Assembly (NCBI GenBank): GCA_020746835.1
Contig: JAGPNK010000015.1
Location: 904,702 to 968,701 of the forward strand
Direction of reading: 5' to 3'
DNA length: 64,000 nt
DNA from: Stachybotrys elegans
Lineage: Eukaryota; Ascomycota; Sordariomycetes; Hypocreales; Stachybotryaceae
The position numbers were made by a program, and so were the translations under genes. The notes under the pieces were generated by a model. The model was not told the origin of the DNA. It was given only the letters and a program-made list of their open reading frames with translations, and did not search any database. How positions within the stretch are numbered: position 1 is the stretch's first letter; each line of letters begins with the position of its first letter. Shown here one piece after another: positions 1 to 12,379 of the stretch.

Positions 1-1020
1 GAGGTGTTGATTGGATATGAAATCAATGTTTTGGGCGATTAAGCCGCTTTTTGGACTGTATTGTTAATTCGCCGGGAGGAGCTTGCAATATACCCAGTCG
101 CCGGTAGGAGGAGGTTGGTGTTTATTTCATGGGACTGCGCCTCGTATAGAGATAGGGGCGTTTCTGGGTTGGTTATCGTTTCTTGCTCTTTTTGTTCTGC
201 TTCTTCCTACATACCCGTCCATTTCGTCACCATTTATTAGCATTCCCTCGCGGGCTAGTTGTCCTGGCTTGATAGAGAAAACCACTACCCACAGGACTCG
301 ATGGTCAGTGGAAATACATTATTATAAACTAAACATCTTGAATGCCAAGCAGGCTATGCCTGACACCGCTTGCATCTATAAAGATGAGGCGTGTAAGCGA
401 TTCCAGGCTTGCCCTCTGGTCGACAATAAGGGGTTGTCGAAATACCAGCCAAGTCGACAGACGGGCAGGTAAGTAGCGACTCTGGCGGACAGCGTTGAAC
501 AGGTCTGCTTCTTCAAGGAGCAGCCTCTTATGGCCTCGTCATCAAGACTATCCCGTAGCGATGGGGGTTGTCGGAGCTACAGTCCTCTGGCCTACAGAGA
601 GTGGGAGTAGGCTGGTTCCCATCGTCCAATGCAACCTTTCTTCATACCCGGAATGCCTACGAAGGTAAGAGTGAGAGTGACCTGCCTGGGTGGATTGAAC
701 CATAAGTGTCACGAGCTTTGAGCATGACAGAGATAAAAGATTCATTACACACCGGCTCTATTTACGCTCACTGATCCTTTGCAATATAGTTATCTTGGAG
801 ATGCCCAGTCTTGCTACCTCGAGGCGGGCGGATGTCCTCGTCCTTGTCGAGAAAACTCGTCAACTCTCCAAACCTGTCTCAACTTATCAATTCACAGAAG
901 CCCCCACCGCCATCTCTACACAAAAATAGAGAGGATGATAGGATCTCAGCAGCAGCCAAAAAGGCGACATACGCCGTGCCTGGCTAGGTAGGATGCCAGC
1001 ACGACAAAAAGAATATTCGT
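1..1020. other. Intergenic, no gene recognised
   Basis: About 1 kb at the left edge with balanced base composition. The open frames here are short, mostly lack an ATG start, and show no recognisable domain. It is probably flanking or untranslated sequence of a gene outside the window. Confidence 0.5.
1006..1010 (-). terminator. RNA polymerase III terminator of tRNA-Gly
   Basis: Five T residues on the minus strand, ten bases after the discriminator of the tRNA-Gly gene, match the usual Pol III stop signal. Confidence 0.7.
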
Positions 1021-1100
1021 TGCGTGAACTGGGAATCGAACCCAGGGCTCCCCGATATTGCTCATGGCAACGGAGAATTTTACCACTAAACCATTCACGC
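1021..1100 (-). tRNA. tRNA-Gly (anticodon GCC) with a short intron
   Basis: On the minus strand the sequence folds as a cloverleaf. The acceptor stem GCGTGAA pairs with TTCACGC, the discriminator is A, and the T-arm is CTGGG-TTCGAAT-CCCAG. The anticodon stem CTCCG pairs with CGGGG (one G-U). The loop reads TTGCCA before an insert, giving anticodon GCC. The mature length of 71 nt plus a 9-nt intron (TGAGCAATA) directly 3' of position 37 gives 80 nt. TTGC of the anticodon loop can pair with GCAA in the intron, as is usual in pre-tRNAs. A T5 run lies just downstream. The exact intron edges could shift by one base. Confidence 0.93.
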
Positions 1101-1281
1101 TTAGCTGTTGATGGTGGTCGTTGACGAAAATGACTCTATATAGTGCAATGGCATGGTTTGAGTATGACTTGTATCAGACTTGACCTTGCTCGCGCTATAT
1201 TTCAACGGTGAAAATGCATTACGTGACTGCCATTCCCCAACATCTGATATTTCAGGTACGCACTATATATTGATCCTGTTC

Positions 1282-3529
1282 TTAGCAAACTCCAGACATT
1301 ATGGACGCCGAGTTGGAGATAGTCTGCTGCCTCCACTGAAGTGTACCATCTGGTTGGACATGAGAATCCGAGACCTCCTCGATGAGGTCCCATCTGTTTG
1401 TTGTCACATCCTTCCGGGCCCAGCGGAAGATTACACTGTTTCCAAAGCCTTCGAACACCACCTCCCGTCTTCTTAACCGCAGCCATTGTTCGTTTTCGCT
1501 TCCCTCCATATTTAGGGACTCTACCTCCTTGTTCTTCAAGGCAATGGCATGGAAGACTCGACTGTCTCTCAGCGCATTCCGGTTAGGGTACTCTCGCAGG
1601 ATTCTGATAGCATTATCTCGGACTGTGGGATCCCTGCACGCAAAGGACGAGATGAACAAAGGCCAGGTCCACCCAGAGTCCATCGAGAAGCCACAGCGTG
1701 GCAATGAAGCCAGGAGCGTCTCGGCGAGGACGTTGATCTCCTGGTATTGGGGTCTCAGTCCCTTTGCCGTTACAAGTCCAGAGAACCGGGGGATGGCAGT
1801 GTATATGTAGAGTATCAGATACTCGATGCGTAGAGTCGCTCCGTGGAGGTAAAGTTGTGGTGCTTGCTTGGAATTCCGGGCCGCAGACTGGAAAAGCGGT
1901 TCGAATGCTTCGCTCCAGCGCTGAAGCCAATATCGTGAGTCGGCAATGAACTTATTTATCATGGGGTTTTGCTTCACGCTGGCGAGCTTTGCCTCGACTT
2001 CCATTTCGTTGGTTGCCCGTGGAAGCTGCAGCCGAACGGTCGTCACCGTCAAAAGGGGAAGATATTGGACCATTTGTCTCTGAACCAATGTCCAATATCC
2101 TTGGGCTTCGCTCAGGTTTTGGAAGATCTGTGGCATGTCGCCCAGCGAGGTGATTGCCGATAATCTCGGCCGGAAGTAGGGGGAGGACCTGGTGAACGGG
2201 GATATCCCTGGGGGTTTGGGTGGCATGCCTCCTGGGGAGGGATGGCCGTCACTGGTTTGAGGACTACCTTGGCTGGTCGGGCTGGGTAGGCCTGCGCCTT
2301 CCGGCACCCGACTTGGGCCTGCTTGCCACGGAGATCCCGGTTGGCTTGGTGGGCTTCTATCAGAGGAGGCCGGAAAGCCACCACCAGGCGCTTCCTTGGG
2401 CAGAGGCTGTGCTTGGCTAGGAGATACCTGTCCTGGTGGTGTGGGGGGTTTGCGGTATGACCCCATATAAGATCTTGACTGCAGCTCGAGTGGCTTGAAA
2501 CAATCGAGAACATCCTGGACCAAGGCCGGTGGTGCAGGTGCGATTCTCACGAGGTCAGGGGCTTTGTCGGAGCACGCTGCCAGCTCGTTGAGCATGCTAA
2601 AGCCTCCCATGATATGCTTCAGGGCAGCGGCTGTATTTCCCTGTTGTGCTTCAAAACATATAAAGAGCAGTGACGAAAGGAGCGCCGTTTTCATCCCCTC
2701 CTTGGTAGGTTTGGCAAGCGATTGCAGCCGTAGGGCTTCGCAGTAGTAGACGATGGCATTGAGATAATGCTTGTTCGTGGTGGAAAGAGATGTCAGCCCG
2801 TCGATCTCCTGTGCTTTACGCAAGGCTCCAACCGCCATGGCAGCGAAACGAAGTATCGGCTCCTGGAGCGTGAGTTGGGGCATAGTAACGGTCCAGAGTC
2901 GGGCCTTGGTCAGACCACCACTGAGAAACGTCATCGAAAGCGCCGTCCACTCATCAAAGTAGGCCCGCTGGTCGCTGCTTGCGAAGCGAACAGTGTTGGT
3001 CGAGGGCTCTGTCAGCATCACGGGAGCCCGTTTCGTGTGAATGAGCTTTGCGTCGGCGGTGGTCGAGGGGTTGGACGTGTCGGAGCTGCCATTGTCGCTA
3101 TACGCATCACAGTATCCACGCCATCTCATGCAGTTGAGGCAAGACGGCCTCGTCTCGTCGCACTTCACATGTCGCTTTCTGCAGGCTCGGTTAGTCGATC
3201 TGCTCAACTTATCATGAAGACATCGTGCTATGGCGACTCACTTGCCTGTGGTGGTGTTGAAGCGCGTCAGCCGATATTCCTACACCGTTTCATGGGAATG
3301 GCGAAGATGGCCCGGACTACTTACAAGTGCTACATCCCTGGCGGGTGCGAGTTGAGCTGCGCCTTGTGTGCCGAGTTCTTGTCTCGAGCGCAAACCGAGA
3401 GGTGGTACCTTTTGGTGAGATTGTGTCTGTAGAAGCGCCCGAGGATCTAACGGCAGTTTCAGCACCTGGTTATTCCAAAGACAAAAAGGTCCAAAGCCGC
3501 CTACCGTGCGTTTTTGTCTCGAGCATCAT
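1282..3529 (-). CDS. Zn2Cys6 binuclear-cluster transcription factor
   Basis: A nuclear DNA-binding regulator; the target genes cannot be told. The large exon (1282-3178) has no plausible ATG at its 5' end and begins in the middle of the zinc cluster. Splicing the exon at 3321-3465 (donor GTAGTC, intron 3179-3320, branch ACTAAC, acceptor CTGCAG) restores a perfect cluster: C-STC-KKRHVKC followed by DETRPSCLNC-MRWRGYC, spacing CX2CX6CX6CX2CX6C, cysteines at about residues 53-80. The exon at 3321-3465 also has no ATG. A 25-nt first exon (3505-3529, ATGATG) joined over a 39-nt intron keeps the frame and gives about 688 aa, but this intron is unusually short and the start is the weakest part of the model. 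The middle third carries a Pro/Ser/Gly-rich linker with many PPSP-like stretches. The C-terminal half resembles the fungal-specific helical domain. The gene is alone, between two tRNA genes. Confidence 0.82.
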
Positions 3530-4838
3530 CGTTTATCTTGACAGAGAATTGGAGCTCCATCTTTCAGTGGTTTGCTACCTGGCTATACAATGTCAATGAC
3601 TGGCCGTTGGCCTGCGCCCTGTTCAAATCATGGATCTCGACAACTTGTCCAATCTGCTCTTGGGAGAAAGGGAGAAGGACACTTGGCCGGTGTGTGATGG
3701 TGTTGGCCCTGGGATTATCGGGCTCGGATATAGTGATAAGGATGATAGGTAATAAGTAATAGGGCAGGACAACTACCGGCCTACCTACTTATTGAGTGCC
3801 GAGTCTGTGCGGGGAGGGGTAGATTGCCCACAGCACGCATACATACCCATTCGAGTTTGGTCGCATATGAGGCGGTTATATTGGCATGGGAATGGCGTTG
3901 GGGGGACGAGGTCGTACATATGCGTTGTCCATCTCGCGAGGGCCCTTTGACATGCATGGAGGCAAATGGTGCTTGGATCCTTTTCTAAGGTCGGGGAAGA
4001 GATGGGAGGCGTCGGGTGGATATTGACTAGACATGGGTTAGGCTACGCCTCTTGAGCAGACAGTGCGGTAGACAATCTAGATGTCGTCTTCTGCTGCTCC
4101 ATACATTCCTGCCTCGTTTTTACCCGCCTAGGGGTACATCTTACTGTTGAATGCGCTTGGCGCAGCTGAGACTAACGGTCACATCGGATAAAGCCTCGGC
4201 CATTTCCAATATCTCTAGTGTAGGTGATTGGGATTTACGACTCACCCAAGATCACAAGATGCTGGCGATCTATAAAACCTGCCCGTCTTGCTTGGCCGTT
4301 TCCTGTTTCTCGCCCCCGCAGGAGGATGGCAGGACAGAATGGGCAAGTATTGTGTGGTGACCTTCGCCGTGATCAACATCCCGGCTGGATGGATTGTTAC
4401 CCCTCCTTCTTCCCCTTTCTACCGCATCAACAATATCCATCAGGAACAACCTGCATGATCACCATTGAAAATAACAATAGAAACTTACCAGCAATCGCCG
4501 ATAAGTGTATAACCACCATGAGGCTTGCCAGTTATTTGCTCGGGTTCTCCCAATTGGAGCTCTAGGGTAGCAGCCACAAACCAGGGTTCTATCCGATCGA
4601 GGGCATTTCGCCTGCAGTTGTATACTTGAATCATTTTCATGGAGGTTTGCTATTATGAGCGGTAGTCGACAGAATAATGATGGGCCACTCATGGAGGCCT
4701 GTTGAAGAAATGGCAAAGAAGCATGAAGTAGGATGGGTTGGAAAGGACCCAGAAGCATACCTCGGCAATGCTGGTGACCTTCATATCGTGATTCTGCTTC
4801 ACCAGAGCCAAGCAAACATGTCCGGAACATGTGATCAA
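3530..4838. other. Intergenic, no gene recognised
   Basis: About 1.3 kb between the regulator and tRNA-Ser. It probably includes the promoter of the Zn2Cys6 gene. I see no coding region with an ATG, domain or plausible splice pattern. Confidence 0.5.
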
Positions 4839-4919
4839 GGCAACGTGCCAGAGTGGTTAATGGGTAAGCCTCGAAAGCTTATGGTTTCGGCCTCACAGGT
4901 TCGAATCCTGTCGTTGTCG
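4839..4919 (+). tRNA. tRNA-Ser (anticodon CGA)
   Basis: A class II cloverleaf of 81 nt. The acceptor GGCAACG pairs with CGTTGTC (one G-U), and the discriminator is G as expected for serine. The anticodon stem TAAGC/GCTTA holds the loop CTCGAAA, so the anticodon is CGA (codon TCG). A long variable arm follows, then the T-arm ACAGG-TTCGAAT-CCTGT. No intron is present. A T6 run starts three bases after the discriminator. Confidence 0.95.
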
Positions 4920-4921
4920 AC

Positions 4922-4927
4922 TTTTTT
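4922..4927 (+). terminator. RNA polymerase III terminator of tRNA-Ser
   Basis: Six T residues immediately downstream of the tRNA-Ser discriminator base. Confidence 0.8.
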
Positions 4928-5393
4928 GGACATCTTTTTGCCCAATCTAAGAACCCAGCGTGTCGTGGCCCGGTGGGAAATATAAACAGGTTGGCGGATT
5001 CGGCATGTTGAGGACGAGGACGTCATGGCGTCAAAGAGACAGCCAGCGCAGGAAATTAATTAGGTGCCAACAAGACTTAGACGTACGATAGGCATGAACA
5101 CAAAATACCTGTATGGTGGAGCGGAGCCTACGGGGATGGGCCATTTGCTCCTAGACCATCTTTTTGCTACCCTGAGTAGCTGAACGCCCTCCTAGGAGTA
5201 TATATTGGACATTCGGGGCCAATCCGAAAATTTATCAGACGAGCGAATCCAGATAGTTGTCACGCAGCTCTTCCCAGGTGCCAGATAAGTCACGACATTC
5301 GGTTCATTGGACCAAACACATCGAGATATGGCAAATTTATTGCAACTCCTAATCATCACTCATCCACTGACACTCATATATCCTACACTTCAG

Positions 5394-5987
5394 CTAGCGC
5401 TCGCTGGCGACCTCCTCAGGGCCAGCAGGAATTCTCTCCTCTGCCCCTGGATAGTTCTCGTCGAACTTGCCTCGATAGCCGACCGGATAATCTCGATCGA
5501 AGCCCCTTTCGTGAACAGGGTCAGATGGGTTGGCACCCACGCCCTCGAGACCAGCACGTTCGCGCTTGTGCTTGCCGCCGTGCAATTCTTGACTCGTCAT
5601 GCCGGCACCAGGATGCCCATAACCTGTGTGGACGTCGGAAGAGGTAGCACCGCCAAGGGTGTCAGATGCCCGTGTCCGCGATTCCGCATCCATGTCCGGG
5701 TTTAGGGCCTGGCCCGGAACCTCACCCGTCGGGTTGGGGTTGAAGGACTGATTGGCGGGAGCTGTGCCGGGAGGGTATGTCTCGGCGTGGAACTCGGGCA
5801 CTGCGTCGTTTCCAACCTTGACACCAGGCGCATGCTATGAACCAGAGAGCGATGCGTCAGCGAGAGAAAGGCTATTTTGGGAGACAGTTCTTACCCCTTT
5901 GCGTGTAAGTGGCTCAGATGGAGCGACTCTGCTCCTAAACTCGCCCTGGGCGGGAGTCATGGCGTCGGGATTCTGGGAGGCGGACAT
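5394..5987 (-). CDS. Conserved hypothetical protein, 177 aa, hydrophilic
   Basis: Two exons: 5895-5987 (31 codons, ATG context AGCCATGTCC) and 5394-5834, joined over a 60-nt intron with donor GTAAGA and acceptor CATAG, in phase 0. The protein is short, strongly hydrophilic and rich in Gly, Pro, Glu and Asp, with no signal peptide or membrane segment. It starts MSASQNPDAMTPAQGEF and contains motifs such as HAPGVKV, PEFHAETYPPGTAP and HGGKHKRERAGLEG. The composition recalls small stress- or desiccation-related hydrophilins, but I cannot name a family. I believe similar proteins occur across Sordariomycetes; that is recollection, not a search. The continuous frame and consensus splice sites support a real gene. 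Confidence 0.8.
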
Positions 5988-8615
5988 GGCTGTGACTGTA
6001 TTATGGGAGAGGTAAAGAGATGAGACTTATGGCGGTAAATGGTAGATGAGAAATGGATGTAGAGTTGAGAATGTCCAAGTAGGCTCAGAAAAAGGGCCAT
6101 CGACCTTGAAATAAGTCGAGTGAGCACCTAGATGTGACCATATATGATGTCAATGAACTTGAGAAATCTACATGACATCATGACACGACCGTAAATGCCT
6201 TCTCCGCAAAAGTCAAGCAGACGAACTGCCAGTTAGTTGCCGTACATATTGTCCATCTTTCTTCTTCGGTGTAGATATGACAACATGGCGACGGAATAAA
6301 GTGGAGTGAACCCGGAGGTAGCTCCGGCCGGCCTGTGCCGACAACTGTCGAGGTATTACCAATGCGAGGCAAATGCAAACTTTGTACAGATATGGGGGAT
6401 GTGGCAGTAGAACTGGCGCAATAGAACAATGGAGCACAGCCAAGCAGCCAGGTACAATGCCGTCACCTCGAAGCGGTATCGACTTGAAGCAGGCCAGCCA
6501 GATGTTCCCTTATCAGCCACTTGGCCTTGGCCTCTCCTCCATGACATATATGAGGGCGATATGTGACTGCTAAACATCGACACGCGGTGGTGTTCCACTG
6601 CGGCTTCGTGTAATTTTACCGGACGTTTTTCGCCAAAAGGCCCCCTACTAAGGTAGACCAACGAGCATCAGTGAACGTGCAGGACATATATGACAACCAA
6701 ACCGAGAACTCTGCATTCGGGGGACCCAGGAACAAACGAAGGACAAGACATAAAATCACAACAAGGAATAGAGAGATGGCTTGAGGTGGCGACAGGGTAT
6801 ATTGCCATGTTGCCATGTTGTTCGATTCGCAAGGCCAACATAGTGCTGCTGGAGGTGAGCGTGACCCGACCACGACTGCCCAAGCATGGAAGACGGCTTT
6901 TCACATCCCGGAGCCGGCTGCATAGAGCGATGCTTATATGGGAACATGAGTTGGTTGTCAGGAGAGATGGTCGAGAGATGTACGAGGCACTTTGAGGTGC
7001 AGGACAAGATCGAGCCAGCGGTGATGCATTTGTAGCCGGTTTACACGGTCTGTGTAATTATTTTCTTAAACATCGAATCGTGAGAATGCACATTGAAAGG
7101 GGACAACTGGAAGGGGTTTCGGACAGGCTTTTATTCTATACTCAAAAAGCAGCGTGCAAGTGAAGTCATCAGGAGGGCATTTGAACCGTTAAATTGCTTC
7201 CTCTATTGACGACGGATGGTGGATCCCGTGGGCCAATCATGTCGCACCCGCCAGCAAAACCGACAACCCACTCCACCTGGGAAACTGGAGACGGACAGGC
7301 TTAGCACAAGCCCCTCGGTTGTAGATCGTGGTTGCCAGGCAGACTAAATCCGGATTTCCACGAAACCCGCCTCCATCAGGTGCCTCCAGTGTACTTTAGG
7401 TAGAGTACTTACTAGAGCAGGGCGATGGGGCGCCATTGGCCAACTCTCAGCTGTGGCGGCACTGCCTACGACCAGGCGCCTCCCAGGCATTATTGCCCGG
7501 ATTTAGCGCACACATTTATACGATCATGGCGGCGGCTGAGGGACGAAGACTGAAACAAAAATACGAGGGGGATGTGGCAGAGAGAATACGAATTGCTGAT
7601 GAAGTTGCCAGTCCACGTCTTGAGCCGGTTGCTGTAGCCGGCGACCAACGTGGTAGGAGCGCCGAGGACTGGTAGCGGCGGTATCCGTATGTACCCTCTA
7701 CTTCCTCGCATTAGAACAGAGTCCTCACTTGCATGTGGCAATTGCTTGGCGCTCCGTTCTTGATTGGGCCTGGCCTTGTACCCACTACATCCCCAGGCGC
7801 TGTGAACCTGTCCTTGCCAGCATCGCCTTTTCCCCAAACTCGAGATGCCCCTTGCACATCTGGAAAACAAGGTCCATAATTGACCGGGGCGCCGTTGCTG
7901 TGCCCTCGTACCAACCCCTGCGCTCAAAACAAAAGTTGAGCCTGTGCCAAGCTCGATGTGGATGGCTGTGACGACGCTTGATCTGCTCGACTCGGCCTTG
8001 GTTTCAAGTCGTCCTTGGTCGCTTGACCTTCACTTCCTTCCCATCTCCCACCCCCCACCCTTCTATGCCTTTGGTATGTCTTTGTGCTGTGTTACTTGAT
8101 TATCTCTGCGATTCGCCTTGATCCCCTCGTTACGAAACTCGTTGCGACTCTCGCTTTGATTTCGCCGGCCGGCGCAAGACATTGATCGACTTCATCCACC
8201 ACGCCACTCATGCCACACCACGCATGACACGCAGCCCTTGACGCATCGCCCGCCCTACCTACCCGCACCGAACTTGCGCGGCCAGCATCTCTTCGATCCG
8301 ACTTCGAGCCGCCTGTATATTGGCTAGGCGGGGTGTTTGCTCGCCCTTCAAACCCACGCCCAGCGTCCATCGAACAGCGGCTGGTCTGTTGCCAGTACAA
8401 ACAAAGCGTTGGATTCTTGCTTCAGCCAGTGGCCTCGACAGTCGCTTATGCTCCCGACACAACCGATCAGTACTGTCGCCTCATTTAGTCTGATTCAACC
8501 GAATTCACCCAAAGTCACTGTGTCGGCTCCCGACTTGCAACCACAATCATCGCCTGGGCCCCTTGCGTGGATCTAGTCAAAGTGACGCTGGGCGAAACCG
8601 AACCCTGCAGCCACG
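5988..8615. other. Intergenic and leader of the GH17 gene
   Basis: No convincing gene between the 177-aa protein and the glucanase. The last 600 bases (about 7,980-8,615) are pyrimidine-rich with runs such as CCCACCCCCCACCC and a donor-like GGTATGTC at 8,071, so they probably hold the promoter and a long, possibly spliced, 5' leader of the downstream gene. Confidence 0.45.
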
Positions 8616-10816
8616 ATGCAGTACTACCCAGATGATGCTCCCTACGAAAGGGAGCCCCTAGAACCTTCGCACCGATACGACCGACACAACCGTCATCAGC
8701 CCTCGCGACCACCTGTACCACCACCTCATCAGAATTATTCAGAAGCTGGTCCTTCCCACTATTCTGATCCTCCCTCCAGTCGAAGGGCCGACGGATATCG
8801 CAACGATTCAGACTATACCCGGCCCCGAGGCGGCCCAAACTACGAAAATACTCAATACCGTGAAGCCTCTCAACACAGCAGCCGAGGCGCAGGAGCCGCA
8901 CACGCGGGCATGGCGGCTGGTGGAACGGCGTATGTGCAGCCTTCGATCCCCAATACCATAACACCTGGTGCTGATAACTTCGGCAACGTCGCTTCTGGGG
9001 GCATGGCTGGTATTGCGTACAGTGTTGCTGACCGGAATGCCAGAGACAGCGGGATGGACGCCATGTATGGGACTTCACAGGTTCCCCCTCCCCCTTCGCG
9101 CGCCCACAACCCCCAATCGCATCGTCATCAGTACCCACAGCATCCTGCCGGAGGCTACCAGTACGATTCTGGGTACGGTTACGGCCAGAATACCACGGGC
9201 CCCTCATCCAGTTCCAGCCTCTCCACTGGCGGTCCTGCCTCCATGCACCACGCCTCTCACTCTCCTTCAAGGAACCCTTATCCCGGTGCTTATGGGGAGT
9301 CTTATGCAGATGACCCCTACTCGAGCTATCATGTTGCCTCTCGGACTAGCGATCCTCAGCTGGGCGTCGTCAATCCTAATGATATCGAAGACGACGGCGA
9401 TGATGGCCTCTATTATTCCAAGAACAACCAGCGCAACTCTTTCCTTGGAGGTTCACACTCCGACCGCTCTGGAAAGCCTGGCTTTGGAACTGCTGTCGTA
9501 GGCACTGGCGCCGCGGCGGCTGGTGCTGGGGGGTTCTTTGCACGTAACGGTACTTTCCAAGCCTGAGCTCACCGATTAGCAACGGGAATATAGGTGCTGA
9601 CATGAGTATAGGAAGCCAAGCCGACTCAGGCGGTTACGATTTGGGCGAGGCTCCAGAGAAGGTACCAGGTTGGGGAAACAAGCCCGAGGTGAAATCAAAG
9701 AGGCGAAAATGGATCATCATAATCATTGTCTCCCTCGTCATTGTCGGCGCGGTTGTGGGGGGTGTCGTCGGTGGAGTTGTGATGAACGGGAACAACAGAG
9801 ACGGAAGTGGTCAGTCGGCCCAGCAGGACCATGAACAAAACGGCGATCTAGTACGAAGCAGCGGCGATATCCAGCGACTACTCAACAACCCGGATCTCCA
9901 CAAGGTATTTCCTGGCATGGACTATACGCCACTGAACACACAGTATCCCGATTGTCTTCACAATGAACCGTCCCAGAACAACATTACCCGCGATGTTGCT
10001 GTCCTCAGTCAACTTACAAACAAAATCCGTCTGTATGGCACCGATTGTAACCAGACCCAGATGGTTGTCGAAGCGATCAGAAGACTGGATTTAGAGGACG
10101 ACATGAAGATCTGGATGGGTGTTTGGTTGGATAACAACTCCACCACGAATGAAAGACAGCTCGATCAGATGTGGAGCATTCTCGAAGAATACGGGTCAGA
10201 TCCTTTCGAGGGCGTCATCGTCGCCAACGAGATCCTCTTCCGACAGCAGATGGACATTACCCAGCTTTCAGGAAACCTGACAGCGGTTCGCGAACGATTG
10301 GGCACCATGGATAATGTCAGGGACAACTTCCCTGTTGCGACATCCGATCTTGGCGATGACTGGAGACCAGATCTAGCCAGGGCCAGCGACTACATCATGG
10401 CAAATATCCATCCGTTCTTCGCCGGTGTAGACGCTTCGGAAGCCGCGAACTGGACAATGACGTTTTGGGAGACGAATAACGGTCCTCTCTTCAAATCCGA
10501 CAGCAAGCGAAATATCATTTCAGAGACCGGATGGCCCACGGGCGGCGGGACACATTGTGGAGCAGCAACCACTTGCACGAAAGGTTCAGTTGCTGGCATC
10601 GACGAGCTCAACCTGTTTATGTCCGATTGGGTTTGCCAGGCCCTCGAGGATGGCACCGAGTATTTCTGGTTCTCGGCCTTTGACGAGCCTTGGAAAATCC
10701 GGTTCAACGAGGAGGGCAAGGAATGGGAAGACAAATGGGGGTTGATGGATGTCAATCGGCGACTCAAGAGCGGAGTCAATATTCCTGATTGTGGAGGCCG
10801 CACAGTCGGCCAATAA
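8616..10816 (+). CDS. btgC: Membrane-anchored glucan endo-1,3-beta-glucosidase, GH17 (btgC type)
   Basis: Predicted to hydrolyse or remodel cell-wall beta-1,3-glucan. Exon 1 is 8616-9549 and exon 2 is 9612-10816, joined by a 62-nt intron (donor GTACTT, branch GCTGAC, acceptor TATAG, phase 1), giving 712 aa. An alternative donor six bases earlier (GTAACG) keeps the frame and drops two residues. The first 340 residues are a Pro/Ser/Tyr-rich low-complexity cytoplasmic tail starting MQYYPDDAPYEREP. A basic KSKRRK run precedes one hydrophobic segment at about 345-367 (WIIIIIVSLVIVGAVVGG), so it is a type II membrane protein. The GH17 domain occupies about 390-700, with the acid/base Glu in IVANE (about E518) and the nucleophile in SETGWP (about E616). 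Several N-glycosylation sequons lie in the extracellular part. Length and layout match Aspergillus BtgC. The start has a good context (CCACGATGC). Confidence 0.94.
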
Positions 10817-11449
10817 TGACGGAGCGCAAAGCTGCTCCTTGCTCGGGACAACAGCCAGCGCGGCAAGGACAAGCAAAAGGCGATTCGTCCCTGGACCGAG
10901 GCTCTGGTATAGTATCGGCGGAGTTTTCCAAAGGCTATGATTTGGTATGTGCGGGATCACGCAGACATGTGGTATTTGCGTATGTGCTGTGGGATTATTT
11001 GACTTTTCATATTCGCTGGGCATGTCTTCATCTGCATGGTTTTGTTTTAACGGACGGTGTTTGGAGCCTTGGAGGACTTGATGAGGGCGGGCATGTGTTT
11101 GAATGGTGATGCATCTGCTTAGCTCTATCCACATCGGTGCGCCCTCGGAAAAGGAGAGAGGGGAGGCGGCTTGAGGCATGGTCTGCACGCAGCATGAGAT
11201 GAGGCAATGCCGTCCTGGCCACCATCTATAGATGATTTGTAGAAGTACCCAAGCTTTGTAGATTCTCGTCAGAGGGTTGACGTGGCCCATACGTTCGGCG
11301 GTTGCATGCTGTGATTTGACGTTATTCGTTGTAAACCAGTTTGACAACAGGACGCTCTCTGCTTTTGATCCAAGGCTTAGGGCATGAGGAGTGGAATGCA
11401 TCCAGGTGGTTTTCTTTTCTGGCTTTGTCTTGACAAGCAGGTGTTTGCC
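10817..11449. other. Convergent intergenic region
   Basis: Holds the 3' untranslated regions of the converging glucanase and SRR1-domain genes. No further gene is apparent. Confidence 0.5.
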
Positions 11450-12379
11450 TCAGGTTTCAGGACTCTTGGCTGGTGCGGACGGTGGTTCAGAGGAACCAGG
11501 AGGCTGCCAATATATGCTAGTGCTAGAAAAGGCCGTCGTCGAAGAGTCCTCGGGAAATGGAGTCTTAGTATAACTGGTCTCCATGTGCTTTAGGTTCTCG
11601 AGATCATCTGTCTGGGTAAGGGTAACTCTTGAGTTCAGGTCAGTCCCTAGATGAAGCTGAAGAAGAATGGGGAAACTGACTGGTCCCATACGTGCCAACC
11701 GGTGCCAACAAAAATAGCTGGGAGAGTGTGCAACGCCGAGACGTAGATGGGGCGGTACAAATGAACCCCGAAAAGAAGGCTGTGTGAGTCGACTTTTCCG
11801 AACCCGTCTGGTGAATCCACGACTTGATGACCAAGGTTGCGAATAAAGTCGATATCGGACTGTGAGAAGATGGGCTCCTGGAAGTAGCAGGTGATTGAGG
11901 CCTTTGTGATCCGTTCTAGGCCGCAATTATGTGTTAGCTTGGCTGGAGCAGGTTCTGGAGGTGGCAGACAAACCAATCTCCTCTACCATGACCAGAAATG
12001 CCGTCAATTGGATGAAGGTCCTTCTCTTGGATTCCCAGCCGCCGTCTGGGGGATCAAAGGTCCCTATACCTAGACAGACTGCATGGGAAAGACAACGAGC
12101 CGAATCAGCATTAGCAGCGACGAGCTGGCACAGCTGAGAGTAGCATGATGTCTGCTCCCACTGAGAGCGAATCTTGCGATACTCGGCCTCAATATCAGAG
12201 GGGGATCTTGGAGGATTGACGCCGTCTTCATCAAGAGGCTGCTTGCTTAGATGATGCGCTTGGGGTCGCCGCGGGGGCCGATTTCTGGAGGCCCTAGATT
12301 TGTTCTTGACTACTATCCACTCGGATTCGCCGCCTTGACGAGACGGAGCCTTGTTAGGCTCGGCTGGGTCTTTTGGCAT
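11450..12379 (-). CDS. SRR1-domain protein
   Basis: The family is named for Arabidopsis SRR1 (sensitivity to red light reduced); the biochemical role is unknown. Three exons: 11974-12379, 11700-11915 and 11450-11646. Intron 1 is 11916-11973 (donor GTTTGT, branch GCTAAC, acceptor CCTAG, phase 1). Intron 2 is 11647-11699 (donor GTTGGC, acceptor TCTAG). The product is 272 aa. The N-terminal 80 residues are charged and probably disordered (KNKSRASRNRPPRRPQ). The SRR1 core spans about 95-200, with CLGIGTF, RRTFIQLTAFLVMVEEI, EPIFSQSDIDFIRNLGHQVV and LPAIFVGTG. Joining exon 1 to exon 2 gives a smooth EEI-ERITKAS junction. The second junction is less certain; only the 53-nt option fits both the phase and a reasonable intron length. 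The C-terminus is Ser/Thr/Pro-rich. Confidence 0.85.

Noticed and set aside
83..472. Open frame of 129 codons at the left edge
   Set aside because: Begins with a non-ATG codon and shows no domain. Composition gives no support for coding.
6178..7930. Several overlapping open frames of 65-145 codons on both strands
   Set aside because: They overlap each other in all frames, lack recognisable motifs, and cannot be joined into a protein with plausible splice sites.
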